A stretch of 59,380 nucleotides of DNA, from NCBI GenBank assembly GCA_027484405.1, contig JAIXTA010000064.1:1-59380 (forward strand). Direction: 5' to 3'. Below the pieces are notes generated by a model. The model ran no database searches. It saw only the letters and a program-made list of their open reading frames with translations, and was not told where the DNA came from. The DNA is from Burkholderiales bacterium (GTDB taxonomy: Bacteria > Pseudomonadota > Gammaproteobacteria > Burkholderiales > Burkholderiaceae_C). Below, in pieces: positions 1 to 9,623 of this stretch. A program made the translations under genes and the position numbers. The stretch's first letter is position 1. Each line of letters starts with the position of its first letter.

Positions 1-1394
<1,394 letters not shown>

Positions 1395-1395
<1 letters not shown>

Positions 1396-1994
1396 GCGCC
1401 ATCTGCAGCGCGCCGGCCGCCAGCTGCACCGCCAGCATCGGCTTCACCGCCCAGGCGGCTGGCGCGCGCAGCGCCAGCCTGACCTTGTCGGCCACCGGCG
1501 CAACCGCCACGGTGGCGCTCTCGGGCACGGGCACGGCCCCGGCCCCCGTGGGTCTGAACGTGGATACCGGCAGCAAGATCGACATCGGCACCGTGCTGGC
1601 GGGCAGCCGCGTGGTGCGCAGCATCACGGTGGCCGCCAGCGGGGCCGACATCCTGATCGCCGGCATCGCCACCACCGGCACGGCCTTCAGCATCGACCCC
1701 AGCTCCACCTGCCAGACCACCGCCTTCATGCTCACGGCCGGCCGCACCTGCACCGTGGTGCTGGTGTTCTCGGCCATGAACGACGGCACCAACACCGGCA
1801 CCCTGACCATCAACAGCACCGCACCGAGCGGCCCGGTCGCCATCGACCTGTCGGCCAATGTGGCGCGGCCCAATGCCGGCTCGGGTGGCTGCTCGGCCAC
1901 CGGACGCGAAGGCCCCGCCGACCCGCTGCTGCTGCTCCTGGCGCTCGCCAGCGCCCTGCTGCTCTGGCGCCGCCGTGCGCAGGCGCGCCTCTGA
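1395..1994 (+). CDS. Choice-of-anchor-type surface protein, 5'-truncated, with C-terminal sorting-like signal
   Basis: About 199 C-terminal residues of a bacterial surface protein, with the start lost at the junction on the left. The segment SCTASIGFTAQAAGARSASL followed by a Gly/Thr-rich ending is typical of abnormal-spindle-like or choice-of-anchor D immunoglobulin-fold repeats. A second such repeat follows, beginning near GSKIDIGTVLAG. The end carries GSGGCSATG, a hydrophobic segment rich in Leu and Ala, and the basic tail RRRAQARL. This is the three-part layout of the CTERM sorting signals with a GGC-type motif (JDVT- or MYXO-CTERM-like). It is therefore probably exported and anchored or processed at its C-terminus. 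The open frame continues upstream to 675, but that part is antisense to SRP54 and not credible. Confidence 0.65.
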
Positions 1995-2042
1995 ATGCCC
2001 ACCCACATGTTCCGAACCGAACCATCCATGAAAGGATCTGCC

Positions 2043-2546
2043 GTGAATCACGCTTTCGCACTCAAGTCCCTGGCGGCCGCCCTGCTCTGCAGCGCCAGCC
2101 TTGGCCTGGCGCACGCCGCCGAGCCCGGCGATGTGGCGCCGGAGATCGACCTGCCTGGCCAGTCCGGCCAGATCAAGCTCGCGGCGCTCAGGGGCAAGTG
2201 GGTCTATGTGGACTTCTGGGCCTCCTGGTGCGGCCCCTGCAAGCAGTCCTTCCCCTGGCTCAATGAGATGCAGAGCAAGTACGGCGCCCAGGGCCTGACG
2301 GTGGTGGGCATCAATGTGGACACCAAGCGCGAGGACGCCGCCACCTTCCTCAAGCAGGTGCCCGCGCAGTTCACGATCGCCTTCGACACCGCAGGCGCCA
2401 CACCCAAGAGCTACAAGATCAAGGGCATGCCCTCCTCGGTGCTGATCAACCCCGAAGGCAAGGTCGTCTTCCAGCACGCCGGCTTCAAGGACGAGAGCAA
2501 GGCCGAGCTGGAAGCCAGGATCCGCAGCGCCCTGAAGGGAGCCTGA
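2043..2546 (+). CDS. TlpA/ResA-like periplasmic thioredoxin-fold reductase
   Basis: A 167-residue protein with a signal peptide (hydrophobic core LAAALLCSASLGLAHA) and a TlpA/AhpC-TSA-type thioredoxin fold. The active site WCGPC follows DFWAS, and the cis-proline loop is KGMPSSVLINPEG, as in TlpA, ResA and CcmG-like thiol-disulfide reductases. GTG 2043 is chosen because AAAGGA lies six to seven bases before it; in-frame ATGs at 2028 and 1995 have no ribosome binding site. It begins a tight set with the DUF4266 lipoprotein one base after its stop, then DUF3570 and dsbD. It probably receives electrons from DsbD and reduces a partner in the periplasm. The substrate is unknown. Confidence 0.85.
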   Translation: MNHAFALKSLAAALLCSASLGLAHAAEPGDVAPEIDLPGQSGQIKLAALRGKWVYVDFWASWCGPCKQSFPWLNEMQSKYGAQGLTVVGINVDTKREDAATFLKQVPAQFTIAFDTAGATPKSYKIKGMPSSVLINPEGKVVFQHAGFKDESKAELEARIRSALKGA

Positions 2547-2547
2547 G

Positions 2548-2781
2548 ATGCGAGTACCGCGCCGCATGCTTCTGCTGCCTCTGGCCTGCACCCTGCTGCT
2601 GGCCACGGGCTGCGCCTCGCTGGGCAATGTCCAGCCCTGGGAGAAAGGTCACCTGGCCAAGCCGTCCATGAGCATGGGCGGTGATCCGCTGGCCGAGCGC
2701 TTCAGCGAGCACATGTATGCCAGCAAGGAAAACTCCTCGGGCGGTGCCGGTGTGGGCGGAGGTGGCTGTGGCTGCAACTGA
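2548..2781 (+). CDS. DUF4266 lipoprotein with Gly/Cys-rich C-terminus
   Basis: A 77-residue protein with a lipoprotein signal peptide; the lipobox LATGC puts the lipidated cysteine near residue 22. The mature part carries NVQPWEKGHLAKPSM, a conserved FSEHMYASKE stretch and a tail GGAGVGGGGCGCN with two cysteines, matching DUF4266. Families of this type usually sit beside DUF3570 and a thioredoxin-like protein, as here. It starts one base after the upstream stop and overlaps the next gene. The CxC tail could bind a metal or be a substrate of the neighbouring thiol-disulfide enzymes; that is inference, and the biochemical role is unknown. Confidence 0.85.
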   Translation: MRVPRRMLLLPLACTLLLATGCASLGNVQPWEKGHLAKPSMSMGGDPLAERFSEHMYASKENSSGGAGVGGGGCGCN

Positions 2782-3946
2782 ATCCGCAACACGCAGCGCC
2801 GCCGCCCTGTTTGCCGCTGCGGCCGCCGCCGTGGCCGCCACGCCGCTTGCGGCCCGGGCAGAGAACGCTCCCGAGGCCGGCTCGGTGGCGGTGAAGTACC
2901 TGAGCTACGAGGATTCGCAGCCGGGCATCAAGCGCATCTCGGTCAGCGCGCCTTCGCTGCTGCTGACCCTGCCGCTGGGCAGCGCCTGGTCCCTGGACGC
3001 CTCGGTGGTACGCGACGCGGTGTCGGGCGCCTCGCCGCGCTATCACGCCTTCACCGACATCAGGAAGTACCCCACCTCCGGCGCCTCGCGCATGCAGGAC
3101 GAGCGCACCGCGGGCGACGTGAAGGTGACGCGCTACTTCTCGCGCAGCGCCGTGAGCCTGAGCTATGCACACTCGAGCGAGAACGACTACGTCTCCAACG
3201 CCCTGGCCACCGAGCTGCGCTTTTCGAGCGACGACAACAACCGCACCTGGACCTTCGGTGTGGGCGGCAACACCGACCGCATCAACCCCACCAACGGCGG
3301 CGTGCGCAACGTGCGCGACGAATCCAAGAAGGTGGCCGAGGGCCTGATCGGCCTGACGCAGGTGCTCACGCCCAAGGACATTGCGCAGGTCAATCTGAGC
3401 TACAGCCGCGGCAACGGCTACTACTCCGACCCGTACAAGGTCTTTGACAACCGGCCGCGCAACCGCAGGAGCGTGGTACTGCTGACCCGCTGGAACCACT
3501 ACTTCGAGCAGGTGGCCGCCACCATGCGCACGAGCTACCGCAGCTACCGCGACAGCTTTGGCGTGCAGAGCCATACCGCCACGCTCGAATGGGTGCAGAC
3601 CGCGGGGCGCTGGACCATCACGCCGAATGTGCGTCTGTATTCGCAGAGCGCGGCCGACTTCTACTTCGACCCGATCATCGGCCCCAACGGCCCGGACGCG
3701 CTGGCCACCCTGCAATACGGCCAGACCTTGCAGGGCTTCACCTCGGCGGATCAGCGCCTGTCGGCCTTCGGTGCCGTCACCGTGGGGCTGAAGGTCGGCG
3801 TGCAGCTCGACAAGAGCTGGAGTGCCGACCTGAAGGCCGACCGCTACGAGCAGCGCGCCACCTGGCGCCTGGGCGGCACTGGCAGCCCGGGGCTGGACCC
3901 CTTCCGCGCCAATGTCATGCAGTTCGGCATCGCGTCCAAGTTCTGA
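2768..3946 (+). CDS. DUF3570 domain protein, probable outer-membrane beta-barrel
   Basis: A 392-residue protein with an Ala-rich signal peptide ending near PLAARA. The body has many short amphipathic beta-type stretches with alternating aromatics (VKYLSYEDSQPG, VTRYFSRSAVSLSYAHSSE, YSRGNGYYSDPYKVFDNRP) and ends in a short final strand, FGIASKF. This matches DUF3570, which is found with DUF4266. GTG 2768 is chosen because GGAGG ends five bases before it and a good signal peptide follows; this makes the gene overlap the DUF4266 gene by 14 bases, suggesting translational coupling. In-frame sequence back to 2681 is only the DUF4266 gene in another frame. The family has no settled biochemical function. 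Confidence 0.85.
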   Translation: MAATESATRSAAALFAAAAAAVAATPLAARAENAPEAGSVAVKYLSYEDSQPGIKRISVSAPSLLLTLPLGSAWSLDASVVRDAVSGASPRYHAFTDIRKYPTSGASRMQDERTAGDVKVTRYFSRSAVSLSYAHSSENDYVSNALATELRFSSDDNNRTWTFGVGGNTDRINPTNGGVRNVRDESKKVAEGLIGLTQVLTPKDIAQVNLSYSRGNGYYSDPYKVFDNRPRNRRSVVLLTRWNHYFEQVAATMRTSYRSYRDSFGVQSHTATLEWVQTAGRWTITPNVRLYSQSAADFYFDPIIGPNGPDALATLQYGQTLQGFTSADQRLSAFGAVTVGLKVGVQLDKSWSADLKADRYEQRATWRLGGTGSPGLDPFRANVMQFGIASKF

Positions 3947-3976
3947 CCCCACTGACCTGCCCCAGGAGCACTCCCC

Positions 3977-5830
3977 ATGATGATGACCCTGCTGCGCGCC
4001 CTGCTGGCCCTGCTCGCGGTGCTTGCGGGCGCGGCCCATGCGGCCGACGAGTTCCTCGATCCCGAGATCGCCTTCAAGCACAGCGTGCAGGTGCTGGATG
4101 CGAACACGGTGCAGGTGCGCTTCGACATCGCGCCCGGCTACTACATGTACCGCGAGCGCTTTGCCTTCGCCGATACCGCGGGCGCGCCGATCACGCCCGA
4201 GCCCCTGCCCGCCGGCAAGCGCAAGTTCGACGAGACCTTCCAGAAGGAGGTCGAGACCTACCGCGACGCCGTCGTGATCCGCCTGCCCCTGCAGGCTGCG
4301 CGCAGCGCCTCGCTGAGCCTCACCGCCCAGGGTTGCGCCGACGCCGGTCTGTGCTATCCGCCCATGACGCGCGAGGTGCGGCTGGATGCGGCGGCAGCAG
4401 CACCGGGTGCCGCTGCATCTGCGGCACCGGGTGCTGCTGCAGCAACCGCAGCAACCGCAGCACCCCGTGCAGCCCCGAGCGCCGCAGCCGACGAGCAAGG
4501 TCGCATCGCCGCGGTCTTTGCCGAGCGCAATCTGCTCACGGGCATGCTGGTGTTCTTCGGCCTGGGCCTGCTGCTGACCTTCACGCCCTGCGTGCTGCCG
4601 ATGGTGCCGATCCTGTCGTCGATCATCACCGGACAGGGCACGGCCGTGACCAAGCAGCGTGGCGCCGCACTGGCCGCCAGCTATGTGATGGGCATGGCGC
4701 TGGTCTACACCGGCATCGGCGTGGCGGCGGGCCTGGCCGGCGAAGGGCTGGCCGCGTTTCTGCAGAAGCCGCCGGTGCTGGCGGCCTTTGCCGGCCTGCT
4801 CACGCTGCTGGCCCTGTCGATGTTCGGCCTGTATGAGCTGCAGCTGCCCGCGGCGCTGCGTGACCGGCTCGACGGCATCAGCCAGAAGCAGCAGGGCGGC
4901 CGCTTTGCCGGCGTGTTCGTGATGGGCGCGCTGTCGGCCGTGATCGTCGGCCCCTGCGTGACCGCGCCGCTGGCCGGCACGCTCGTCTACATCGCCCAGA
5001 CGCGCGACGCCGTGTTCGGCGGCGCCATGCTGCTGGCCATGGCCCTGGGCATGGGCGTGCCGCTGATCGCGATTGGCATCGGTGCCGGCGCCCTGCTGCC
5101 GCGCGCCGGCCTGTGGATGGAGAACGTCAAGCGCTTCTTCGGCGTGCTGCTGATTGCCACCGCGCTGTGGATGCTCAACCCGGTGCTGCCGGTCTGGACG
5201 CAGATGCTGCTGTGGGCGAGCCTGTTCATCCTGTGCGGCGTGTGGCTGAGCGTGCTCGATCCGCTGCCGGCGCAGGCCGGTGCCCTGGCCCGCCTGGGCA
5301 AGGGCGTGGGCGCGCTGTGCGTGCTGCTGGGTGCCGTGCTGGCCGTGGGCGTGGCCAGCGGCGGGCGCGACCTGCTGCAGCCCCTGGCGCATCTGCGCGG
5401 CCCGGCGGCGGGGGTGCCCAGCGCAGCGGGCGTCACGGCGCAGGCGGCCGCAGCGCGCAGCGCGGGCCACGGCTTCAAGGTCGTGCGCACGGTGGGCGAA
5501 TACGAGGCCGCGCTGCAGGCCGCGCGCGGCCAGCCGGTGCTGGTGGATGTGTGGGCGCAGTGGTGCACCAGCTGCAAGGAGATGGAGAACATCACCTTTG
5601 CCGATGCCGGCGTGAGCGCCGCCATGCAGGGCTTCACCAAGATCCAGATCGACGTGACCGACAACACGCCGGACCAGCGTGCGCTGCTGAAGCGCTTCGG
5701 CCTGTTCGGGCCGCCGGCGGTGCTGGTGCACCCGCGCGGCGAAGCCGACACCAGCCGCAAGCTGGTGGGCTATGTGCCGCCCGAGCCCTTCGGCCGCTTC
5801 CTGGCGGAATCGGTCAGCCGGGTGAACTGA
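3977..5830 (+). CDS. dsbD: Thiol:disulfide interchange protein DsbD
   Basis: A 617-residue protein with the full DsbD layout, which passes electrons from cytoplasmic thioredoxin to periplasmic proteins. It has a signal peptide, an N-terminal alpha domain with its cysteine pair (GCADAGLCYPP), and an Ala/Pro-rich linker at about residues 135-170. An eight-helix membrane domain follows, with the redox cysteines in FTPCVLPMVP and VGPCVTAPLAG. The C-terminal thioredoxin domain has the active site WCTSCKEM. AGGAG lies eight bases before the ATG. It closes the operon with the TlpA-like, DUF4266 and DUF3570 genes, so its likely local client is the thioredoxin-like protein. A palindromic repeat lies 50 bases behind the stop. 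Confidence 0.95.
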   Translation: MMMTLLRALLALLAVLAGAAHAADEFLDPEIAFKHSVQVLDANTVQVRFDIAPGYYMYRERFAFADTAGAPITPEPLPAGKRKFDETFQKEVETYRDAVVIRLPLQAARSASLSLTAQGCADAGLCYPPMTREVRLDAAAAAPGAAASAAPGAAAATAATAAPRAAPSAAADEQGRIAAVFAERNLLTGMLVFFGLGLLLTFTPCVLPMVPILSSIITGQGTAVTKQRGAALAASYVMGMALVYTGIGVAAGLAGEGLAAFLQKPPVLAAFAGLLTLLALSMFGLYELQLPAALRDRLDGISQKQQGGRFAGVFVMGALSAVIVGPCVTAPLAGTLVYIAQTRDAVFGGAMLLAMALGMGVPLIAIGIGAGALLPRAGLWMENVKRFFGVLLIATALWMLNPVLPVWTQMLLWASLFILCGVWLSVLDPLPAQAGALARLGKGVGALCVLLGAVLAVGVASGGRDLLQPLAHLRGPAAGVPSAAGVTAQAAAARSAGHGFKVVRTVGEYEAALQAARGQPVLVDVWAQWCTSCKEMENITFADAGVSAAMQGFTKIQIDVTDNTPDQRALLKRFGLFGPPAVLVHPRGEADTSRKLVGYVPPEPFGRFLAESVSRVN

Positions 5831-5869
5831 GCCGAAGCGCTGCCTTGCGGCGCTGAACCAAGCAAGCTT

Positions 5870-5930
5870 CTCGCTTGATCCATGCGGTTCTTCAGCCATT
5901 TTGGCCTGAAGAACCGCATCAACACTCACT
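5870..5930 (+). repeat. Dispersed palindromic repeat, copy A
   Basis: A conserved head TCGCTTGATCC is followed by a perfect 14-bp inverted repeat: ATGCGGTTCTTCAG at 5882-5895 and its complement at 5906-5919, with loop CCATTTTGGC. It lies between the convergent dsbD and AhpD-like genes and could end transcription from both sides. Three related copies occur at about 33876, 38010 and 48167. Confidence 0.85.
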
Positions 5931-5961
5931 CCTGCATTTCAAATGCGGGCGTCGGCGGTGC

Positions 5962-6504
5962 TCAGGCCGCCTTCTTGAGCGCCACGCGCGGGAAATCCAC
6001 CGGCGTGTCGAGCGCCACGTTCACGTAGTTGGTGAACAGGTTCAGCGCCACGTGGGCGAGGATCTCGACGATCTGCTCGTCACCAAACCCTGCGGCGCGC
6101 ACGGCGGCGACATCGGCCTCGGTCACGGCGCCGCGCTCGCTGACAACCTTGAGTGCAAAGCGCAGGGCGGCGGCGGTGCGCGGGTCGGCCGCCTGCCCGG
6201 CCTGCGCGGCACTCATCTCTTCGGCCGTGGCGCCGGCCTTGCGGCCCAGGCCCGTGTGGGCCGCAAGGCAGTAGTCGCAGCCGTTGCGGTTGGCAATGGC
6301 CACGGCGATCTGCTCGCCGAGCTTGGCGCCCAGCGTGCCGCTGCCCAGGGCGCCAAAGGCCGCCCACATGCTTTGCAGCGCCGCGGGCGAATTGCTGACC
6401 GCCTTGAACATGTTGGGCACGCCGCCGAAGGCGCCCTGGATCTGCCCGAGGATGGGCTGGCTGGCGGCTGGGACGAGGGCGGTATCAAGATTGATGCGGG
6501 ACAT
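5962..6504 (-). CDS. Carboxymuconolactone decarboxylase / AhpD-like protein
   Basis: A 180-residue protein of the carboxymuconolactone decarboxylase/AhpD fold. The signature is NGCDYCLAAHTGLGRKAG, with a CxxC pair and a following His as in alkylhydroperoxidase AhpD-type enzymes, preceded by the helical segment EQIAVAIAN. The family includes thiol peroxidases and decarboxylases; the CxxC favours a peroxidase-like redox role here. ATG 6504 has AGGAGG seven bases upstream, so the in-frame start at 6582 is rejected. It is divergent from an AraC-family regulator 206 bases away, a common arrangement in which the regulator controls this gene. There is no signal peptide, so it is cytoplasmic. Confidence 0.88.
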   Translation of the reverse strand: MSRINLDTALVPAASQPILGQIQGAFGGVPNMFKAVSNSPAALQSMWAAFGALGSGTLGAKLGEQIAVAIANRNGCDYCLAAHTGLGRKAGATAEEMSAAQAGQAADPRTAAALRFALKVVSERGAVTEADVAAVRAAGFGDEQIVEILAHVALNLFTNYVNVALDTPVDFPRVALKKAA

Positions 6505-6654
6505 GGCAGAGCCTCCTGAATGCGGTGAGAACGTGAAATTGCCGAATTTCTGAATAGACAGAAACATTTGAATTCGCTGCAAGCTGCAGCGATTTCCTGG
6601 GATCGGGCACAGGGCCTGTGCTTGATGGATGGCATTCTGGACGCCCCGGCAAGA

Positions 6655-6700
6655 CGAATGGATTCATATCGTCTAACTTATGAACCAATTCATCCATTCG
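6655..6700. promoter_or_regulatory. Inverted repeat in AhpD-like/AraC divergent promoter region
   Basis: CGAATGGAT (6655-6663) is repeated as its exact complement ATCCATTCG (6692-6700), with 28 bases between. It lies 10 bases before the AraC-family start codon, in the AT-richer part of the divergent intergenic region. It could be the operator of the regulator or a leader hairpin. AraC proteins usually bind direct repeats, so the assignment is tentative. Confidence 0.4.
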
Positions 6701-6710
6701 GTCCCAACCC

Positions 6711-7805
6711 ATGAGCTCCGAACTCGCAGGCGGCACACCGCAACGCAGCGGCCAAAGCAGCGCTCACGACATCCGCGCCATGCCCACGGCACCCGCCGCG
6801 GCATGCGATGGGGGTGCCGCACCGGTCGCCGCCGCGCAAACCCCCGTGCAGGCCACGCCGCCCGCCTTCTCGGTGGACCGGCTCTCGGCCCTGTTCGAGC
6901 GCTTTCGCGTCCGCGCGCATCTGTTTCACATGGGGCAGCTGTGCGGCAGCACCCATCTGCCGGCGCAGCCCGGGCGGGCGTTTCTGCATGTGCTGCGCAG
7001 CGGTGAGATGGCGGTGGAGCATCGCGCGGCCAGCGGCCTGGGCACCCTGCACCTCACGGAGCCGAGCCTGCTGCTCTACCCCCGCCCGCTGGACCACACC
7101 TTCCACAACCCGCCGCAGGACGGCTCGGACCTGGTCTGCGCCACCCTGGACTTCGAAGGCGGCGAGCAGCACCCCTTGGTGCGCGCCCTGCCGCCGCTGG
7201 TGGCCCTGCCGCTGGCGCAGGTCCAGGGCATTGAACACAGCATCGCCCTGCTCTTTGCCGAGACTGAAAGTCTGCGCTGCGGCCAGCGCGTGCTGGCCGA
7301 CCGCCTGTTTGAAGTGCTGCTCATCCAGATCATGCGCTGGCTGCTGGATCCGGCCGCGCAGCAGCGGGCCGGGCACGGCAGGCCATGCAGCCGCGCGGTG
7401 GACGAGGACCCGCGCGCCACAGCACAGCCGTCGCCACCTCGCACCGGCCTGCCGGACGTGCATGCCGGCCTGATTGCCGGCTTGGCCGACCCGCAACTCG
7501 CCCGCGCCCTGACCGCGGTGCACGAGCAGCCGGGCGCCGCCTGGTCGCTCGAACGCATGGCCGAGGCGGCCGGCATGTCGCGCAGCGCCTTCGCCGCACG
7601 CTTTCGCAGCGTGGTGGGCCAGCCGCCGGGCGACTACCTCGCTGACTGGCGCCTGAGCCTCGCCCAGGGCTGGCTGCGCGCCGGCCGCCCGGTCAAGACC
7701 GTGGCCTCCGATCTGGGCTACGCCAACGCATCGGCCCTCTCACGAGCGTTTGCGCAGCGGCTGGGGGTTTCGCCACGCGAATGGTTGAAGGCTGCCGCCC
7801 TCTGA
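6711..7805 (+). CDS. AraC-family transcriptional regulator with cupin sensor domain
   Basis: A 364-residue regulator. Residues from about 50 to 220 look like an AraC-type cupin sensor domain (PGRAFLHVLRSGEMAVEHRA, LLLYPRPLDHTFHNPP). The last ~100 residues are the two helix-turn-helix units: WSLERMAEAAGMSRSAFAAR and VKTVASDLGYANASALSRAF, ending in GVSPREWLK. A low-complexity stretch separates the two parts. The ATG at 6711 has no strong ribosome binding site. It is divergent from the AhpD-like gene; cupin-type AraC regulators of this kind commonly control such a neighbour. The ligand is unknown. Confidence 0.88.
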   Translation: MSSELAGGTPQRSGQSSAHDIRAMPTAPAAACDGGAAPVAAAQTPVQATPPAFSVDRLSALFERFRVRAHLFHMGQLCGSTHLPAQPGRAFLHVLRSGEMAVEHRAASGLGTLHLTEPSLLLYPRPLDHTFHNPPQDGSDLVCATLDFEGGEQHPLVRALPPLVALPLAQVQGIEHSIALLFAETESLRCGQRVLADRLFEVLLIQIMRWLLDPAAQQRAGHGRPCSRAVDEDPRATAQPSPPRTGLPDVHAGLIAGLADPQLARALTAVHEQPGAAWSLERMAEAAGMSRSAFAARFRSVVGQPPGDYLADWRLSLAQGWLRAGRPVKTVASDLGYANASALSRAFAQRLGVSPREWLKAAAL

Positions 7806-7862
7806 CCGGCCAAACCCGGGCTTTGGCGAGATGTCCGCCTGGAAGAACAACCACTGCCGGAT

Positions 7863-8354
7863 CTAGCGCCTCAACGTCGGGTCCCAGTGCTCGACGATCT
7901 TGCCGTTGTCGACTCGGAACATGTCGAACCAGGTGGTGGTGTAGGTCTTGCCAGCCTCCTTCGGGTCGGGCTGCTGGCTGACGAACGAGAGCACGACCAG
8001 ATCGCCCTCCGCGACGATGGTGACCAGCGGGGCAGCGATTCTCGGCTGGACCGGTCTGGGCCGGGAAAACTTCGAGAAGAACTCGACAAATCCCGCGCGG
8101 CCGGTGGGCACGATCGGGTTGTGCTGGATGTAGTCCTCAGCCAGATACGTGGCCGCCCGGTCGAGTTGCCCGGCCTCCAGGACCTCTCTCCAGAAGTCGT
8201 AGACCAGCCGCTTGTTGGCTGCGGCGCGCGCATCGGCACTGGCCAGCAGCGCGTCGTGATTGGCATTGGCCACCACCGGGACCTGGGCTCGCACGGGGCC
8301 AAGCAGCCCGCTCAGGGCCAGGCAGAGGCTGAAACACAGCACCATCCTGATCAC
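7863..8354 (-). CDS. Secreted NTF2-like (SnoaL-type) protein
   Basis: A 163-residue protein with a signal peptide (VLCFSLCLALSGLLGPVRAQ) and an NTF2-like fold of the SnoaL type. Typical features are KRLVYDFWREVLEAG, the segment YLAEDYIQHNPIVPTGRAGF, and the ending TWFDMFRVDNGKIVEHWD. GTG 8354 is preferred because AAGGAG lies six bases upstream; an in-frame start at 8408 has no such site and would bury the signal peptide. SnoaL-like proteins include cyclases and binding proteins, and the substrate here cannot be told. It has no clear operon partner: the next minus-strand gene upstream ends 50 bases away. Confidence 0.82.
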   Translation of the reverse strand: MIRMVLCFSLCLALSGLLGPVRAQVPVVANANHDALLASADARAAANKRLVYDFWREVLEAGQLDRAATYLAEDYIQHNPIVPTGRAGFVEFFSKFSRPRPVQPRIAAPLVTIVAEGDLVVLSFVSQQPDPKEAGKTYTTTWFDMFRVDNGKIVEHWDPTLRR

Positions 8355-8404
8355 ATTCCGCTCCTTGTTTGAGGGCGCCGGTCGCAGCGCCGGGTCTGTC
8401 GGCT

Positions 8405-8770
8405 TCACGCAGGGGCGAAGCCCTGGGCCACGTAGCTCTCGTAGCCCTTCTGCGTCAGCCTCGCCAGCTCCTTGAACAGCGCGGCGTCGCTCTGCTTGAA
8501 GTTGAAGCAGGACTTGCCCTGCATGCGCGCCTTGAGCTCGGGCGACACCGCATCAAGCAGCGCCGGCTGCCAGTACAGAGGCATCAGGTGATAGCTCACG
8601 TAGGCCTTCTTGATCTGCACGGCACCGAAGAACAGGGGCTTCTTGTTCTTCTGGATGTGATGCGTGTCCACGTACAGCTCGGTCTCGTCATCCCGCTTGG
8701 CATCCAATCGCGCGGCATAGGGCGCCATGAGGGCATGGAGGTCGGCGTAGACGGCAGAGAGATCGGACAT
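8405..8770 (-). CDS. Small conserved protein, DUF1801-like
   Basis: A 121-residue cytoplasmic protein. The stretch KNKKPLFFGAVQIKKAYVSY, followed by HLMPLY and then RMQGKSCFNFK, resembles the DUF1801/YdhG-type fold, for which no enzyme activity is established. ATG 8770 is chosen because GGAG lies about seven bases upstream; an in-frame start at 8812 is weaker. It lies 50 bases upstream of the NTF2-like gene on the same strand and may be co-transcribed with it. The family call rests on recalled motif similarity and is moderate. Confidence 0.7.
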   Translation of the reverse strand: MSDLSAVYADLHALMAPYAARLDAKRDDETELYVDTHHIQKNKKPLFFGAVQIKKAYVSYHLMPLYWQPALLDAVSPELKARMQGKSCFNFKQSDAALFKELARLTQKGYESYVAQGFAPA

Positions 8771-9053
8771 GGGGCGCTCCGTCAGGTTTGGGTTGCGACC
8801 GTGGGCAGGCACCCTGCCCGCGCAGGTGCGTGAAGTGGTTCGTGCGCAGCACCGGCCAGGCCCAAGCGCATCGGGGCGTCCGTTCGCGGTGAGCGCACTG
8901 AATTTCAGGCTCTTTTCGGAGCAGACCCTGCGCCCACCCGATCATCGTCGATGCGGCCGCGCTTGGGTACCCACGCCGACTGCGCGAGGTCGGAAGCGGG
9001 CTGGGCCGGCATGGAAACGCCCAGCGGTGCAGGTGCTGCGGCCTCAACAGGGT
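8771..9053. other. Intergenic region without a recognised gene
   Basis: This stretch lies between two minus-strand genes. Its open frames are short and look like GC-driven noise. I see no convincing terminator. Promoter elements for the small gene ending at 8770 would be expected here. Confidence 0.5.
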
Positions 9054-9623
9054 TCAACGCGGCTTGGCTGTGGGGTCGGCCCGACGATGAATGCCCAACC
9101 GGGCCAGACCGCGCTCCATGAGCGCCCAGAACTCCAGCTCCTCGAGCAGCGGGTTGAGGAAATTGGTCACGCTGCAGTAGTGGCTGTCCTTCTTGCCGCT
9201 GTGGTGGCGGGCGTGGTGGCGCTGGGTCTGGATCAGCTTGAAGCGCTGCAGCTGGGTGATGAGCCAGCCGTTCTCGTGCGGCGCGCGGTGCGCCCACTTG
9301 TGGATCTGGTTGGCGTTCGCAGCCACCAGCGCAAAGAGCCACACCGTCCAGTCCAGGCGGTCGAGCCACCAGGCACCGGCCACCACGAGGGCAGCCGCAA
9401 GGATCAGGTCCCAGGAGCTGGCCCAGTAGCTGCGTGCCACGAAGGCGCGGGGCTTTGCGTGGTGCTCCAGGTTGGCCTCGCCGATCCACTTGCCGATGAC
9501 GGGGGTGTCCTTGCGAGCGTAGGCGTCTTCGGCCCAGTGCACGAGGCCGCTGGCAAAGTCTGCGAGGAGCACTGCACCCACTGCGGCCGCTGCGGTGCTG
9601 CTGATGGCCTGAATGCTGTCCAT
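9054..9623 (-). CDS. CarF/TMEM189-type desaturase (plasmanylethanolamine desaturase-like)
   Basis: A 189-residue membrane protein of the TMEM189/Kua/CarF family. Members with known activity put the vinyl-ether double bond into plasmalogen lipids. The histidine pattern is complete: GLVHWAEDAYA, NLEHHAKPRAF, NQIHKWAH and QRHHARHHSGKKDSHYC, then NPLLEELEFW. Membrane segments flank these, for example AAVGAVLLADFASGLVHW and LILAAALVVAGAWWL. ATG 9623 begins the conserved part; the longer frame to 9848 adds only arginine-rich sequence. The closest known bacterial member is Myxococcus CarF. Whether this organism makes plasmalogens is not shown here, so the substrate is inferred. Confidence 0.85.
   Translation of the reverse strand: MDSIQAISSTAAAAVGAVLLADFASGLVHWAEDAYARKDTPVIGKWIGEANLEHHAKPRAFVARSYWASSWDLILAAALVVAGAWWLDRLDWTVWLFALVAANANQIHKWAHRAPHENGWLITQLQRFKLIQTQRHHARHHSGKKDSHYCSVTNFLNPLLEELEFWALMERGLARLGIHRRADPTAKPR

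Noticed and set aside
2702-5929. A 1075-residue open frame on the minus strand opposite the DUF3570 and dsbD genes
   Set aside because: Its translation is His/Gln/Arg/Ala-rich with no domain. It mirrors the high-GC third-position bias of dsbD and the DUF3570 gene, which have full family motifs on the plus strand.
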